From positions 1 through 64,000 of the forward strand of contig JAQTUQ010000001.1 in NCBI GenBank assembly GCA_028707255.1: 64,000 nucleotides of DNA, read 5' to 3'. Under the pieces are notes generated by a model, which saw only the letters and a program-made list of their open reading frames with translations, ran no database searches and was not told where the DNA came from. Positions 43,743-52,898 of this stretch are shown one piece after another (the first letter of the stretch is position 1; each line of letters starts with the position of its first letter). The stretch comes from Dehalococcoidales bacterium. GTDB lineage: Bacteria; Chloroflexota; Dehalococcoidia; Dehalococcoidales; UBA5627. The translations under genes were made by a program, and so were the position numbers.

Positions 43743-46700
43743 CTATATGGCAAGTTGGGCAAAAGCTTTTGCATATTCAGCCCATTCATCTTCGTTTATC
43801 AGGTCTTCGAAGTTTCCGCCGCCAGGCGCAGCCTTCAGTTTGGACAGATTCCCCTTTCGAGACCCGTCCCACTCAGCGGAAAGTGGTTGCCCGCTGCTGC
43901 CGCCGCTGTCACCGCCGGCGATGCGCCGTTCAACCGAGAGCTCGACGCTGGCGCTGAAGAACAGTATTTCAATCTTGACAGTTAACTTCGCCTGACCCCA
44001 CAGCTCGTTGGGCGGCTTCTGGAAGGTCAAACCTAGATAAAATTCGACCGAAAGTGTTATCAGCCCCAGTATCTTGAGAGAACCGCCCATACGGATATAA
44101 GCGGTTAGGCTGATGGTTTCATCCGGCTGGCCGACCTTTTCCATCTCAAAGTAAATACCGCCTGCGATATAGACCTTGCCGCTGGCGATTACGAGGTCGA
44201 GCGCCATACTGGCTCCGAACTCCAGCGAGGCCTCCAACCTTTCCACCCCATCCAGTCCCACTTCGATAGCAAAGAAACCGCCGCCGCCGATGGCAAAGAC
44301 TGTTAACAGGAAGGGTTTTTCTCTTTCACAGAAATTGAACCTTACCCGTGCCGGTTCCCCGGTAAACGGAAGGACCAGCTTGAAGCCCAGATGCATATTT
44401 TGAATGGCAACTATACCGACCGTAACGTTGGGAATGGGCAGGGTTAAACCGAGGCTCACCCGGGTGGGAGTAATATCCAGATTCATCCCGGAGCCCAGTT
44501 TTTCCATAAAGTTTTTCAGCGGATTGACGAATTCCAGCTGCCCTGCAAATTCGGTTTCATCGATATCGACATCCACATCGGGCTTCTTGCCGGTTTTTGC
44601 CGTAAACACTATTTTTGAAAAATGGAACCTCAGGAAAAGGTAGCTTCCCGTTCCGATCATATTAATCCAGAAATTACGCAGGTCGCCGGTGATATCATAC
44701 GTTGGTTCTGCCGGCGGGTCGATAGGAGTAACAAAGATACCTTTTACCTCCAGGCGGGTTGAGCCGGAAGGCTCGAAGATATGCAGCGGGTCGCCCTTGA
44801 CGTCCGGATACCAGTCCAGGCGCGTTTCCACCGCCTGTGGAGGAAGACTGTTGTTTCCCCCGGGATAAACAACGTTGTTTGTAATGCGGGGAGTCTTACG
44901 TCCGTCACCGAGATTGGCAGCCTGAATTATTTCCGCCAGTAATATTCCGCCCAGTATCTTGGCGCCGTTGAAAAATTGATTCGGGTCGAAATCGGTGGGG
45001 ATGGTATCTATCGGCCCGGCTACTACTCCCTTATTGCGTGAAAGTCCGCTGATCTGCATATTGGGGGTAACTAACGCTCCGGACTTATCACCCGACCCGT
45101 CGAAACTCAAATCGACCTTTGCCTTCAGTTTTGCCCAGATATAAGCCGGGTTGGCAGTCGCTTGAAAGCCGTTGGCCAGGTATTGCGGATGCAGCTCGAT
45201 TACCACCGGGTCTGACAGGGCTTTTCCCGATGCCTGTTCCGCGCCCGGCAGGCGCACTTCGGCTTCCTGCCAGGTGGGGAAGAAGCGCGGCTGGTCATCC
45301 GGCAAGCTGACACTGGATGGAACCGGCAGGGTTGCGCCCAGGGTTATCGTTTTCACCTCTGCGCTGGTATCACCATGTTTTCCGTCAGGGATTCCCTCCT
45401 TAATGGAGCTTGGTGCAAAGGCTACCTTTTGCCCCTGCAGAGACCTCTGCCGCCTGTTTTCATTGGCTGTAGAGCTGTTATAGGCATTAACGGCAGGCTG
45501 CAGGAACACACTCACATCCTCCGGCTGCTGCAGGGTGGAAGATATGAAAGCCAGCGGGCTGGTGAATTCCGATATCTGACCATCGCTGTCTGTTGCTACC
45601 ATGTGGAAAAGGTAGTCCTTGCCGGCTACCCTGGGCCAGAAAGCTTTTTGTCCCTGCCCCACCAGGTCATAGGCTTCCCCTGTCATGGTGGGGTCATCCA
45701 GTGATGGCGTAACCAGAGTGGTTATGCGTACACTGTTAAAAGGCCATTGCCGCCCCTGGTTTGGTTGTGAAGCGTGGGCGGGATATGTTTTTAACGGCTG
45801 TCTTACAACGATAAAAAAACGCTGGCGCAGGTAGGCAGCCGTATTGCCTGTCAGGCTACTTCCGGCCGGTACCGGTTGTACTTTGCGTTCCGTAACCTTT
45901 ACCAAAGTGGCGCCGTGCCCTGTAGGGAATAAAAATCCCTTATAAACCACACGTACGTAGCTGTCGCGCGCCATGGCAGCTAAATGCCGCCATTCGACAA
46001 TATCGAGGTCCTCCCCGGCCGGCGCATTCGGCCAGAGGCCGCGGGTATTCATCCATGCACCCAGGCTGCTTAACATGAAGCGCTCCACTTTCACAGGCGC
46101 CGGATTATAGTATTGAGAGCTGCTCGCCATTGTCATATTGTAATCCGAAGTCAGCCTCACCAGCTGCCAGCGGTCGTTATTGGTAAGCGACATTCTGAAC
46201 GGGTTCATATCGTTGGCATTAGGGGTCACCTCGCGGTCAAAACCGGGTGTCCAGATAGCGCGCAGGGTGCGGTAGAACGTCTCTTTTTCATCCACTATCC
46301 ACTGCGGAGTACTACCCGTACTCTGTGTTCTTACACCCATTCGGGTATGCCAGAGCTCGGTGCGATTATTGTGTGTAACAGGGCTTCCTGAGTGAGCCCA
46401 GCCGGCATGGCTGTTCGGCGATACTATCAACTGCCAGGGAACCTCCAGGGCAGTCTCCCACCACTTGGGTTCTGTGGGCATCTTTCCATAATCCGGTTCA
46501 TCTGCCGGCAGAGCTGTCGGAGCGACGCTCAGTTCATATTTCTGCCAGGCAAGCAGTTCATCCAGCGTAAAGGGAATCGGCGCTGAACCGGGAGGAATCC
46601 TGAAAACCAGCCTGCTTCCCCCGGATAATCTGGCGGCTACCGAACCGGGCTGCGCTGGGGTTTCCGAACCTCCGGGTGGGTTGGGGGCATTGGAGGGGTC

Positions 46701-47264
46701 TTCCGTATCATCGCTGAATTCCTCTGCCGTTTCAAGAAAAGCCTGCTCCGCGATATTTTGCGGCAGGAAGTCATTCCCATGAGCGAAATTAACTACAATG
46801 TAAGCATCTTTGGTAGTAGACGCCCGTTCCAGATTGGATCCATTCAAATTCAGATGATAAAAATCGAACCTTAACATCAGCATATCCTGCTTGCGTAAAA
46901 CGGAAGCGCTGAAACTGGGATTTGCCGTTGTCGTAGTATCTTCCTTCCCTGTACAGGACTCCAGCGGATTTTTGCAGGTAGTAATGGCTGTTTCGGGAAT
47001 AACACTGTTTATAAACAGCACCGAACCGCCGATGGCGGCCAGTTTCAGAAGGGTTCTCCTTGTAATAGGATTGTCGCCGAGCGCATCCGACATTTCCAGG
47101 AGCTGTTGTATAGCTGTCGCTTCTTCCGGAGGAGGTAAATCCGTTTTAGACGAAGAAGTAATGTCGTTCTCTTTATAGCGGCTTCTCTTCGTTTTTGTAT
47201 TATCCGCGGGTTTATAGTTTGAGGAGGGTTTATCACTTTGAGAGTCTGGATTATTTTCTTTCAT
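43743..47264 (-). CDS. Giant Tat-exported protein of unknown function (1173 residues)
   Basis: A twin-arginine signal TRRTLLKLAAIGG starts at residue 68, after an unusually long, hydrophilic N-terminal tail. The mature part is beta-rich, with a Gly/Asn-rich low-complexity stretch near residue 190 and a cadherin/Fn3-like segment DYLFHMVATDSDGQISEF near 535. The C-terminal 240 residues have repeated Gly-rich amphipathic strands (GGGGFFAIEVGLDGVERLEA, ASGKVYIAGGIYF, GGSLKILGLITLSVEFYLGL). This region may form a membrane-surface sheet or barrel. AGGAGGT precedes the ATG. Export by the Tat system encoded at 55.7-58.0 kb is likely. The function is unknown. Confidence 0.72.
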   Translation of the reverse strand: MKENNPDSQSDKPSSNYKPADNTKTKRSRYKENDITSSSKTDLPPPEEATAIQQLLEMSDALGDNPITRRTLLKLAAIGGSVLFINSVIPETAITTCKNPLESCTGKEDTTTTANPSFSASVLRKQDMLMLRFDFYHLNLNGSNLERASTTKDAYIVVNFAHGNDFLPQNIAEQAFLETAEEFSDDTEDPSNAPNPPGGSETPAQPGSVAARLSGGSRLVFRIPPGSAPIPFTLDELLAWQKYELSVAPTALPADEPDYGKMPTEPKWWETALEVPWQLIVSPNSHAGWAHSGSPVTHNNRTELWHTRMGVRTQSTGSTPQWIVDEKETFYRTLRAIWTPGFDREVTPNANDMNPFRMSLTNNDRWQLVRLTSDYNMTMASSSQYYNPAPVKVERFMLSSLGAWMNTRGLWPNAPAGEDLDIVEWRHLAAMARDSYVRVVYKGFLFPTGHGATLVKVTERKVQPVPAGSSLTGNTAAYLRQRFFIVVRQPLKTYPAHASQPNQGRQWPFNSVRITTLVTPSLDDPTMTGEAYDLVGQGQKAFWPRVAGKDYLFHMVATDSDGQISEFTSPLAFISSTLQQPEDVSVFLQPAVNAYNSSTANENRRQRSLQGQKVAFAPSSIKEGIPDGKHGDTSAEVKTITLGATLPVPSSVSLPDDQPRFFPTWQEAEVRLPGAEQASGKALSDPVVIELHPQYLANGFQATANPAYIWAKLKAKVDLSFDGSGDKSGALVTPNMQISGLSRNKGVVAGPIDTIPTDFDPNQFFNGAKILGGILLAEIIQAANLGDGRKTPRITNNVVYPGGNNSLPPQAVETRLDWYPDVKGDPLHIFEPSGSTRLEVKGIFVTPIDPPAEPTYDITGDLRNFWINMIGTGSYLFLRFHFSKIVFTAKTGKKPDVDVDIDETEFAGQLEFVNPLKNFMEKLGSGMNLDITPTRVSLGLTLPIPNVTVGIVAIQNMHLGFKLVLPFTGEPARVRFNFCEREKPFLLTVFAIGGGGFFAIEVGLDGVERLEASLEFGASMALDLVIASGKVYIAGGIYFEMEKVGQPDETISLTAYIRMGGSLKILGLITLSVEFYLGLTFQKPPNELWGQAKLTVKIEILFFSASVELSVERRIAGGDSGGSSGQPLSAEWDGSRKGNLSKLKAAPGGGNFEDLINEDEWAEYAKAFAQLAI

Positions 47265-47440
47265 TGGCAGACCTCCTGATAGTACAAATGGGGTTTTAGT
47301 ACCTGATTACCATATGAAACAAGCCATAGGAACAAACGCTTTTTCAAAAAAGGAGTGGCAAGATATACGTAGTTGAAAAAACAGCTGCAAGATACAGAGA
47401 GGCGTCCGTGTGAACGGAGTGCGAAAAATCCATCCGTCAT
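47261..47440 (-). CDS. Candidate 59-residue leader ORF overlapping the giant gene start
   Basis: ATG at 47440 is preceded by AGAGGAGGG, and the frame ends in TGA at 47263-47261, overlapping the ATG of the 1173-residue gene as ATGA. This geometry is typical of translational coupling. The peptide begins MTDGFFALRSHGR, has four Cys (one at its end in EVCQ) and no known domain. A longer version starts at 47506. It may be a small protein or a regulatory leader; chance is possible. Confidence 0.4.
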   Translation of the reverse strand: MTDGFFALRSHGRLSVSCSCFFNYVYLATPFLKKRLFLWLVSYGNQVLKPHLYYQEVCQ

Positions 47441-47536
47441 ACTCCCTCCTCTGAACCTGATATCGGAACTATACCGGCTCCGTCCGGGAAGACCGATTAT
47501 AGTCATGAAGGGTATTAAATATTATGTATATATATA

Positions 47537-47565
47537 ATATTAGTTAACCGTTATGTTCATGTCAA
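47537..47565 (-). promoter_or_regulatory. Promoter of the giant gene pair
   Basis: On the minus strand TTGACA (47565-47560) and TAATAT (47542-47537) are spaced 17 bases. Transcription near 47530 would leave a 265-nt leader holding the small ORF. Confidence 0.6.
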
Positions 47566-47940
47566 TAGGTATTCAGATAACGATAGTATTGGATTTTATA
47601 TAATTTTTTGATGCTATTGCGATTAAGAATCCACGCAGAGAGTTAAAAAACCAATAGTTTTTTCTGTTTTTGCCAAATTATTATTTCCAAATACATTCAA
47701 ATTAAAAAATATTCTCTTTTTTCCACGAAAAACTATTGACACAAGCAGCTAAGTCTACTAGAATTGCCAGTGGTTTACTTTTATTTTACTCTCGTTATTC
47801 TCCGGTCTGGTAATCTAGCGATATAAAAGGCGAAAAGAGCTTTATTATAAAATCCAGAACAAAGGAGGTATAAGTAACAGTCGTTTTTTATCTTGTTTTT
47901 TGAAAAATCTTATTAAAGGAAGGTAGAAAAAGATCAAAAA
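47566..47940. other. AT-rich intergenic region with NSS promoter
   Basis: The region has no gene. It holds the promoter TTGACA-N17-TAGAAT at 47736-47764 and a leader of about 170 nt with two purine-rich tracts (AAAGGAGG near 47862 and AAAGGAAGG near 47916). The second is the Shine-Dalgarno of the NSS gene. Confidence 0.6.
47736..47764 (+). promoter_or_regulatory. Promoter of the NSS transporter operon
   Basis: A consensus TTGACA (47736-47741) and TAGAAT (47759-47764, 5/6 match) are separated by 17 bases. The predicted start near 47771 gives a leader of about 170 nt. Confidence 0.7.
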
Positions 47941-49455
47941 ATGGAAGTAAAAAGAGAAAGATGGGGCAGTAGACCGCTGTTTATTATGGCAGCGATCGGT
48001 TCAGCCATAGGGCTGGGCAATGTTTGGCGCTTTCCCTACATGTCATATGAATTTGGTGGAGGCGCCTTTTTATTTGCCTGGATTGTCGGGCTTGTAATAC
48101 TGGGTATCCCCTGGTTAATGATGGAATTCGGTATGGGTAAGTACTTCCAGAAGGGAGCTCCGGGAGTATTTGCAGGCATCGGTAAAAAGTGGGAATGGGT
48201 AGGCTGGTGGCCTGTTTTCGTCGCCTTTTTAATTGTCTCCTATTATACGGTGGTAATGGCCTGGTCTTTAAGATACGCCATCGATTCATTCACTATGGCA
48301 TGGGGAAAGGGACAGGGCGCCGCCGAAAGCACAGGCGGTTATTTCTTTAATAACATTTTACAGATATCGTCAGGGCCTACCGATTTTGGTGCACAGGTAT
48401 GGCTCACTCTTGCTTTGTTAGCTGTTATATGGGTAATAATGTTCTTTATAATGTTTAAGGGAGCCAGAGTTATCGGTAAAGTGGTAGTATGGACGGTGGC
48501 CATCCCCTGGGCTTTACTGGTCATTCTTTTCATTCGCGGCATTACCCTTCCCGGCGCAGTCGATGGACTTAACTACTATTTATCGACAGATTTCAGCGTA
48601 TTAGCCGATGGAGGCGTATGGTTTGCTGCTTTCAGCCAGGTTGCCTTCTCATTGTCAGTAGGTATGGCCGGTATGTACGCCTATGGTAGCTTCATGGCTA
48701 AGAAATCAGATGTAAACAACAATGCCGCTATCACCACTTTCGCCGATAGTGCCACAGCATTCTTTGCCGGTTTTGCCGTATTCAGCATAGTCGGATTTTT
48801 AATGCATGCATTATCAGTCTCCGCTACGGATGTTGCCGCTTCGGGTCTGGGTCTGGCATTTATAACATTCCCGGCAGCCATATCTATGATGCCGGCGATG
48901 AACGGTTTGATTGGCGTTATCTTCTTCTTCTGCCTGTTCTTCCTGGGGTTGGATTCGGCTTTCTTCCTGGCACACGGCGGTGTTGCCGCTCCGCTCAGGG
49001 ACAAACTAGGTTGGAGCCTGAAAAAATCCACTTTAATTGTCTGTATTGCCGGTTTTCTGCTGGGGCTTCTATTCACCACCCAAGCCGGTTTATACTGGCT
49101 GGATATGGTTGACAGAGCCGTATCCTTCTACGGACTGCTGATTACCGGTATTATTTCCTGTATTCTTGTAGGCTGGGTTTTCGGAGCCAGGAAACTCAGG
49201 GAATATCTCAATGCCACTTCGGATTTCAAATTCGGCGCCTGGTGGGATTGGGTAATCAAGCTGGTAATTCCGATTGCAATGGCATTCGTTGTTATCTACG
49301 GCGGTTTTATGACTGATATTCCCAATGCCTATGGTGACTATCAGGTTGGTCCGTTTAACGGGTCTCATATCTTATGGCTCATACTCGGTATAACTCTCAT
49401 TTTGAGTTTTGTACTCGGCCGTATGAAAACCAAAGAGCCCAAGGAGGGAGAATAA
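47941..49455 (+). CDS. Sodium-dependent NSS/SNF transporter
   Basis: The 504-residue symporter has about 11-12 helices. The hallmark GSAIGLGNVWRFPYMSYEFGG in helix 1 is the sodium and substrate site of the NSS family. RPLFIMAAIGSA precedes it, and LFFLGLDSAFF in helix 8 carries further sodium ligands. Bacterial members import amino acids such as Met, Tyr or Trp with sodium. The stop overlaps the start of a 35-residue MetS-like gene (TAATG), as in the Corynebacterium MetPS methionine transporter, which supports an amino-acid substrate. Confidence 0.93.
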   Translation: MEVKRERWGSRPLFIMAAIGSAIGLGNVWRFPYMSYEFGGGAFLFAWIVGLVILGIPWLMMEFGMGKYFQKGAPGVFAGIGKKWEWVGWWPVFVAFLIVSYYTVVMAWSLRYAIDSFTMAWGKGQGAAESTGGYFFNNILQISSGPTDFGAQVWLTLALLAVIWVIMFFIMFKGARVIGKVVVWTVAIPWALLVILFIRGITLPGAVDGLNYYLSTDFSVLADGGVWFAAFSQVAFSLSVGMAGMYAYGSFMAKKSDVNNNAAITTFADSATAFFAGFAVFSIVGFLMHALSVSATDVAASGLGLAFITFPAAISMMPAMNGLIGVIFFFCLFFLGLDSAFFLAHGGVAAPLRDKLGWSLKKSTLIVCIAGFLLGLLFTTQAGLYWLDMVDRAVSFYGLLITGIISCILVGWVFGARKLREYLNATSDFKFGAWWDWVIKLVIPIAMAFVVIYGGFMTDIPNAYGDYQVGPFNGSHILWLILGITLILSFVLGRMKTKEPKEGE

Positions 49456-49562
49456 TGGATGCTGGTGCAATAATTGCTACGATTGTTGTATGGTTACTTC
49501 TCATCGGAGGCCTCGTTTTTTGTTTTACAAAAATGGGTAGAGGCGGCAGCTGGGAAGACTAG
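49455..49562 (+). CDS. MetS-family NSS transporter small subunit
   Basis: This is a 35-residue single-helix protein: MDAGAIIATIVVWLLLIGG, then FCFTKMGRGG and SWED. The family accompanies NSS transporters and is needed for full transport in the MetPS pair. It is translationally coupled by TAATG and followed by a terminator. Annotation pipelines easily miss it or start it too early at 49374. Confidence 0.88.
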   Translation: MDAGAIIATIVVWLLLIGGLVFCFTKMGRGGSWED

Positions 49563-49587
49563 TTTAGCAGTTACAACAAAGTAATTC

Positions 49588-49624
49588 GGAACAGTCCTGC
49601 ATTTTAGCAGGACTGTTCCTTTTT
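49588..49624 (+). terminator. Terminator after the NSS pair
   Basis: A perfect 13-bp stem (49588-49600 with 49607-49619), a 6-base loop and five T. It is one of the cleanest rho-independent terminators in the window. Confidence 0.95.
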
Positions 49625-49739
49625 GGTAGAAAGATGGCAATCTAGTATAATTGCTGCTGACCGGACGTTCAGTCATAATATATAATTTCAGATGATGATA
49701 ATATAGAATCAAAAAAATACATATTTGAGCAGGTAATAA

Positions 49740-50747
49740 ATGACAGAAACAATACTGACATTACTGGGAACAATGCTTCTGGTTTTTATAGCGGCGCTGA
49801 TTTTTACCAACGCCATCGAATGGATAGCCAGCCAGTTGCGGCTCGGCTGCTCCTTCGTCGGTTCGATTATTGCTCCGCTTTTTACATCGATACCCGAGAT
49901 GGTGGTTTTCCTGGTTGCCATCTTTGCTTTCAGCGAAGGAATGGGGCATGAAATCGGGGTCGGCACCATTTACGGACAGCCGTTTATGGCATCCAGCCTT
50001 TCATACGGTCTGGTCGGAATAGCCATACTGCTGGGGTTGTTGCTTAAAAAGAGGAAAAGCGTGCATATGCACGTGGATAAATCTCTGGCTACTCCCTTTC
50101 TTTTCGTTACCATACTTTTTCCGCTGACTCTGGTGCCGACTTTTACCGACAACAAAATTATCAATTATGTCTTTGCCATAATCTTTCTGGGTGCATTCGT
50201 TTACTATATTTGGACGATGTACAAGAGAAAGAACGCCGAGCAGATAGACGATGCCGAAGCCCCCTATTTTTGCCGTATCATTCCCAAGGCTTCCAAAGGA
50301 AGGATGGCTCTAGCGGTGCTTCAGTTGCTTGTAGCCATCGGGCTTTTATATATCGGCTCGGAAAAAATGGTAGGAACGGTCGAAACCCTTTCGCAGGGGA
50401 TAGGACTCAGCGCGCTGGCACTGGCTTTAGTTATCATACCGGCAGCCACCGCCATCCCTGAAACCTCGACCGCCCTGATATGGGGATTCAAGGGCAGGGA
50501 CACGCTCAGCCTCGGGTCGCTGGTGGGAGAGAAAATCCTGTATTCTACTTTTTATCCGGCGCTGGCGCTGTTCCTGATTTCGTGGTCGTACGATATCCAT
50601 ATCCTGCTCAGCGTTATCGCCACAACGGTAATCTCGTTGATGCTTTACCTGTGCATCCGCTTCAATAAACTCAACTGGTATACGCTTTGTTTCGGGCTGG
50701 TATTTTTTGTGGCTTATATAATAGTTATATTCGTATTTAAAATATAG
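49740..50747 (+). CDS. Sodium/calcium exchanger family protein
   Basis: The 335-residue protein has about ten helices in two inverted halves. The alpha repeats that bind cations are IIAPLFTSIPEMVVFLVA near residue 43 and IIPAATAIPETSTALIWG near residue 234. A charged cytoplasmic loop between the halves (YKRKNAEQIDDAEA) is usual. It should exchange Ca2+ or a similar cation for Na+ or H+. It is transcribed with the TIGR04076 and methyltransferase genes but probably not functionally linked to them. Confidence 0.9.
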   Translation: MTETILTLLGTMLLVFIAALIFTNAIEWIASQLRLGCSFVGSIIAPLFTSIPEMVVFLVAIFAFSEGMGHEIGVGTIYGQPFMASSLSYGLVGIAILLGLLLKKRKSVHMHVDKSLATPFLFVTILFPLTLVPTFTDNKIINYVFAIIFLGAFVYYIWTMYKRKNAEQIDDAEAPYFCRIIPKASKGRMALAVLQLLVAIGLLYIGSEKMVGTVETLSQGIGLSALALALVIIPAATAIPETSTALIWGFKGRDTLSLGSLVGEKILYSTFYPALALFLISWSYDIHILLSVIATTVISLMLYLCIRFNKLNWYTLCFGLVFFVAYIIVIFVFKI

Positions 50748-50773
50748 GATATAATAAATCGGGGAGGTTTGAA

Positions 50774-51037
50774 ATGGATACGATAATAGCAAAAGTAATC
50801 TCGCAAAAAGGCACCTGCGAAGCCGGACACAGGGTCGGAGACGAATTCGTTATCGGGCAGAGTACAACCGTCTGCATGTGTTCATGGGCTTTTTATACCC
50901 TTTTCCCTTTTGCCGAAGTACTGCAGTTCGGCGGCGGATTCCCATGGGAAAAGGACCCGTCCAAAACGACCGTCGCCTGCCCCGACCCGGATAATCCCGT
51001 AGTCTTTCAGCTCGAAAGGAGAGAAACGGAATACTGA
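50774..51037 (+). CDS. TIGR04076-family small protein
   Basis: The 87-residue protein has the family pattern VISQKGTCEAGHRVGDEF near residue 8, then VCMCSWAFYTLFPFAEVLQFGG and a C-terminal ACPDPDNPVVFQLE. Cys residues at 15, 35, 37 and 69 may bind a metal. The function is unknown. GGAGG is just upstream. The stop overlaps the methyltransferase start (TGATG). Confidence 0.88.
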   Translation: MDTIIAKVISQKGTCEAGHRVGDEFVIGQSTTVCMCSWAFYTLFPFAEVLQFGGGFPWEKDPSKTTVACPDPDNPVVFQLERRETEY

Positions 51038-51561
51038 TGAAGGCGCATTATGAATCCGAACCTTCGCCATTTTTGGTAGATAATATAAACCTGCTTCCGC
51101 GAGGCAGAGCGCTCGATATCGCTATGGGAAGCGGGCGGAATACGATCTACCTGGCAGAAATGGGATATGATGCCGAGGGAGTAGATGTTTCAGAAGAGGC
51201 AGTAAAGACCGCGCTGGAAAGAGCGAAATCGGCCGGCGTCAAAATTCATGCCCGTGTTACCGACATCGAAGCAGTGAATTATAACATCGAGAAAAACGTT
51301 TATGACATTATAATCTGCTTCAACTACCTGCACCGTCCGTTGATTCCGCGCATAAAGGACGGACTGAAAAAGGGCGGGATGATAATATACCAAACTTATA
51401 CCGTCGACCAGGCGCAGTTCGGCAAACCCTCGAATCCGCATTTCTTACTCGGGCACAATGAATTGCTCGAGATGTTCCGCGACTTCCGCTGTCTGCGTTA
51501 TTATGAAGGAATCACAGATAACAAAAAGGCAGTATCCGCTATAATAGCGCAAAAAGTATAA
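51037..51561 (+). CDS. TehB-like class I methyltransferase
   Basis: The 174-residue protein has motif I ALDIAMGSGRNTIYLAEMGYD at about residue 24, the acidic VDVSEEAV, ARVTDIEAVNY, then DIIICFNYLHRPLIPRI and LKKGGMIIYQTYT. It resembles the tellurite-resistance TehB/Methyltransf_11 group that methylates small acceptors. It is coupled to the TIGR04076 gene. The substrate is unknown. Confidence 0.87.
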   Translation: MKAHYESEPSPFLVDNINLLPRGRALDIAMGSGRNTIYLAEMGYDAEGVDVSEEAVKTALERAKSAGVKIHARVTDIEAVNYNIEKNVYDIIICFNYLHRPLIPRIKDGLKKGGMIIYQTYTVDQAQFGKPSNPHFLLGHNELLEMFRDFRCLRYYEGITDNKKAVSAIIAQKV

Positions 51562-51585
51562 ATGGGAAGCTTGATTCCCTCTTTC

Positions 51586-51849
51586 TTATAATTCGCTCTC
51601 GGCCTCTTCTTCCATCTCGTAAAGGCGGGTGTAATAATCGGAGAATTCGTTCAAATGCGCCAGCGCGATTTTTCCGGTTAAAATGGGGTCGTCATCGGTA
51701 ACATTGGTTTGCGGGTCTACCAGACCATGTTCCAATTCGACATCCAGTCCCATCCTGAACTGTTCGACATCGAATCTTTTCCAGTCGATGCCGAGTTCCT
51801 CGCCGATTTCCCTGGCTTCTTGAATGGTAAAGTGTTTTTCTACGCTCAT
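51586..51849 (-). CDS. DUF5661-family protein
   Basis: The protein is 87 residues from ATG 51849, with GGGAGG nine bases upstream. The pattern FTIQEAREIGEELGIDW then FDVEQFRMGLDVELEHG and GKIALAHLNEFSDYYTRLYEMEEEAE matches this small helical family of unknown function. An in-frame start at 51879 adds ten residues but leaves the Shine-Dalgarno inside the gene. Confidence 0.85.
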   Translation of the reverse strand: MSVEKHFTIQEAREIGEELGIDWKRFDVEQFRMGLDVELEHGLVDPQTNVTDDDPILTGKIALAHLNEFSDYYTRLYEMEEEAESEL

Positions 51850-51939
51850 AGCATCGTTCCTCCCGTTTTTTACTAACAAGACTATTATAAACGGGTTAAA
51901 CCACCAATTAAAGTGATTTAAATCATAATTCCATGCTTT

Positions 51940-52170
51940 TTAACCGGCGGTCTCGACACGGATTCCCCTGGTCATCGCCCAGGCAAGCCCTTCTTCGATT
52001 TGCTTTTCTTCCCCCTCGAGCTCCAGCTTCATTATACCTTCGTTTCCGATAAGGTCGGAGTTATAGATACTGATTTTTAAATCATATTGCTGGTTAATGG
52101 TATACAGAACAGGTTCCAGTAGCATTTCCTCCGGAATGATAAGGATCATTCTCTTTTTTACAATAGCCAT
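51940..52170 (-). CDS. NIL-domain protein
   Basis: The 76-residue protein is a single NIL (ferredoxin-like, ACT-related) domain: KKRMILIIPEEMLLEPVLYT, then GIMKLELEGEEKQIEEGLAWAMTRGI. NIL domains occur at the end of methionine ABC transporters and in sulfur-related ferredoxins. It starts one base after the cysE stop, so the pair suggests sulfur amino acid regulation or sensing. Confidence 0.87.
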   Translation of the reverse strand: MAIVKKRMILIIPEEMLLEPVLYTINQQYDLKISIYNSDLIGNEGIMKLELEGEEKQIEEGLAWAMTRGIRVETAG

Positions 52171-52171
52171 T

Positions 52172-52882
52172 TTATCCTTCCTGTTCGAATTCCCTGATAA
52201 CTTCCCTGATTTTCTGTTTTAACTCATCGCGGGGTACTTCTATACCGGAGGTAGTTTCGACCTTCTTAAGGCGTTCATCCAGCTTTGCTTGTTCGTTCAA
52301 CACCAGCCTGATTACATCAGCTACCGGGTCGGGCAGATTGCCGTGTTCCAGGTCTAAAAGCGGTTTATGATGTTCATCTACCACCCTGCCCGGAATACCT
52401 ACCACGGTTGCTCCGGCGGGAACCGGCTTGATTACAACAGAACCGGAACCGATTTTCGCCCCCTCGCCGACAGTGATGGCACCCAGGACCACCGCGCCGG
52501 TTCCGATGACCACCTTGTTGCCGATGGTCGGATGGCGTTTGCCTTTGTTGAGACTGGTACCTCCGAGAACGACACCCTGATATATAAGTACGTCTTCTCC
52601 GATTTCCGATGTTTCACCGATAACTACACCCGAACCGTGGTCTATAAAGAAGCGGCGCCCGATGGTTGCCCCGGGATGTATCTCAATGGCGGTGAAGAAA
52701 CGTGTCCAGTGCGACAGCAGGCGGGCAAAAAAACGAAGACGGTGCTTCCACAAAAAATGAGATATGCGATGAGCCCAAACAGCATGCAACCCCGGATAGC
52801 ACGTCAAAACCTCAAGCACGCTCCTCGCTGCCGGGTCACCTTTGAAAACCGTTCTTATGTCCTCTGCTATTCGCTTACACAT
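52172..52882 (-). CDS. cysE: Serine O-acetyltransferase
   Basis: This 236-residue enzyme makes O-acetylserine from acetyl-CoA and serine, the first step to cysteine. It has the N-terminal helical region with [18 protein letters not shown] and then the left-handed beta helix [24 protein letters not shown]. His residues in [10 protein letters not shown] and GKRHPTIG are catalytic or substrate-binding. The C-terminal tail of about 50 residues is longer than in the shortest CysE forms. It is part of the leftward cutA-cysE-NIL group. No cysK is in the window. Confidence 0.93.
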   Translation of the reverse strand: MCKRIAEDIRTVFKGDPAARSVLEVLTCYPGLHAVWAHRISHFLWKHRLRFFARLLSHWTRFFTAIEIHPGATIGRRFFIDHGSGVVIGETSEIGEDVLIYQGVVLGGTSLNKGKRHPTIGNKVVIGTGAVVLGAITVGEGAKIGSGSVVIKPVPAGATVVGIPGRVVDEHHKPLLDLEHGNLPDPVADVIRLVLNEQAKLDERLKKVETTSGIEVPRDELKQKIREVIREFEQEG

Positions 52883-52898
52883 TTACTAGATTATACTC

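Noticed and set aside
39530..47264. Giant gene pair as a genomic island inserted at tRNA-Arg
   Set aside because: No integrase, no repeat of the tRNA 3' end at the far border, and no obvious change of base or codon use. The tRNA is intact with its own terminator.
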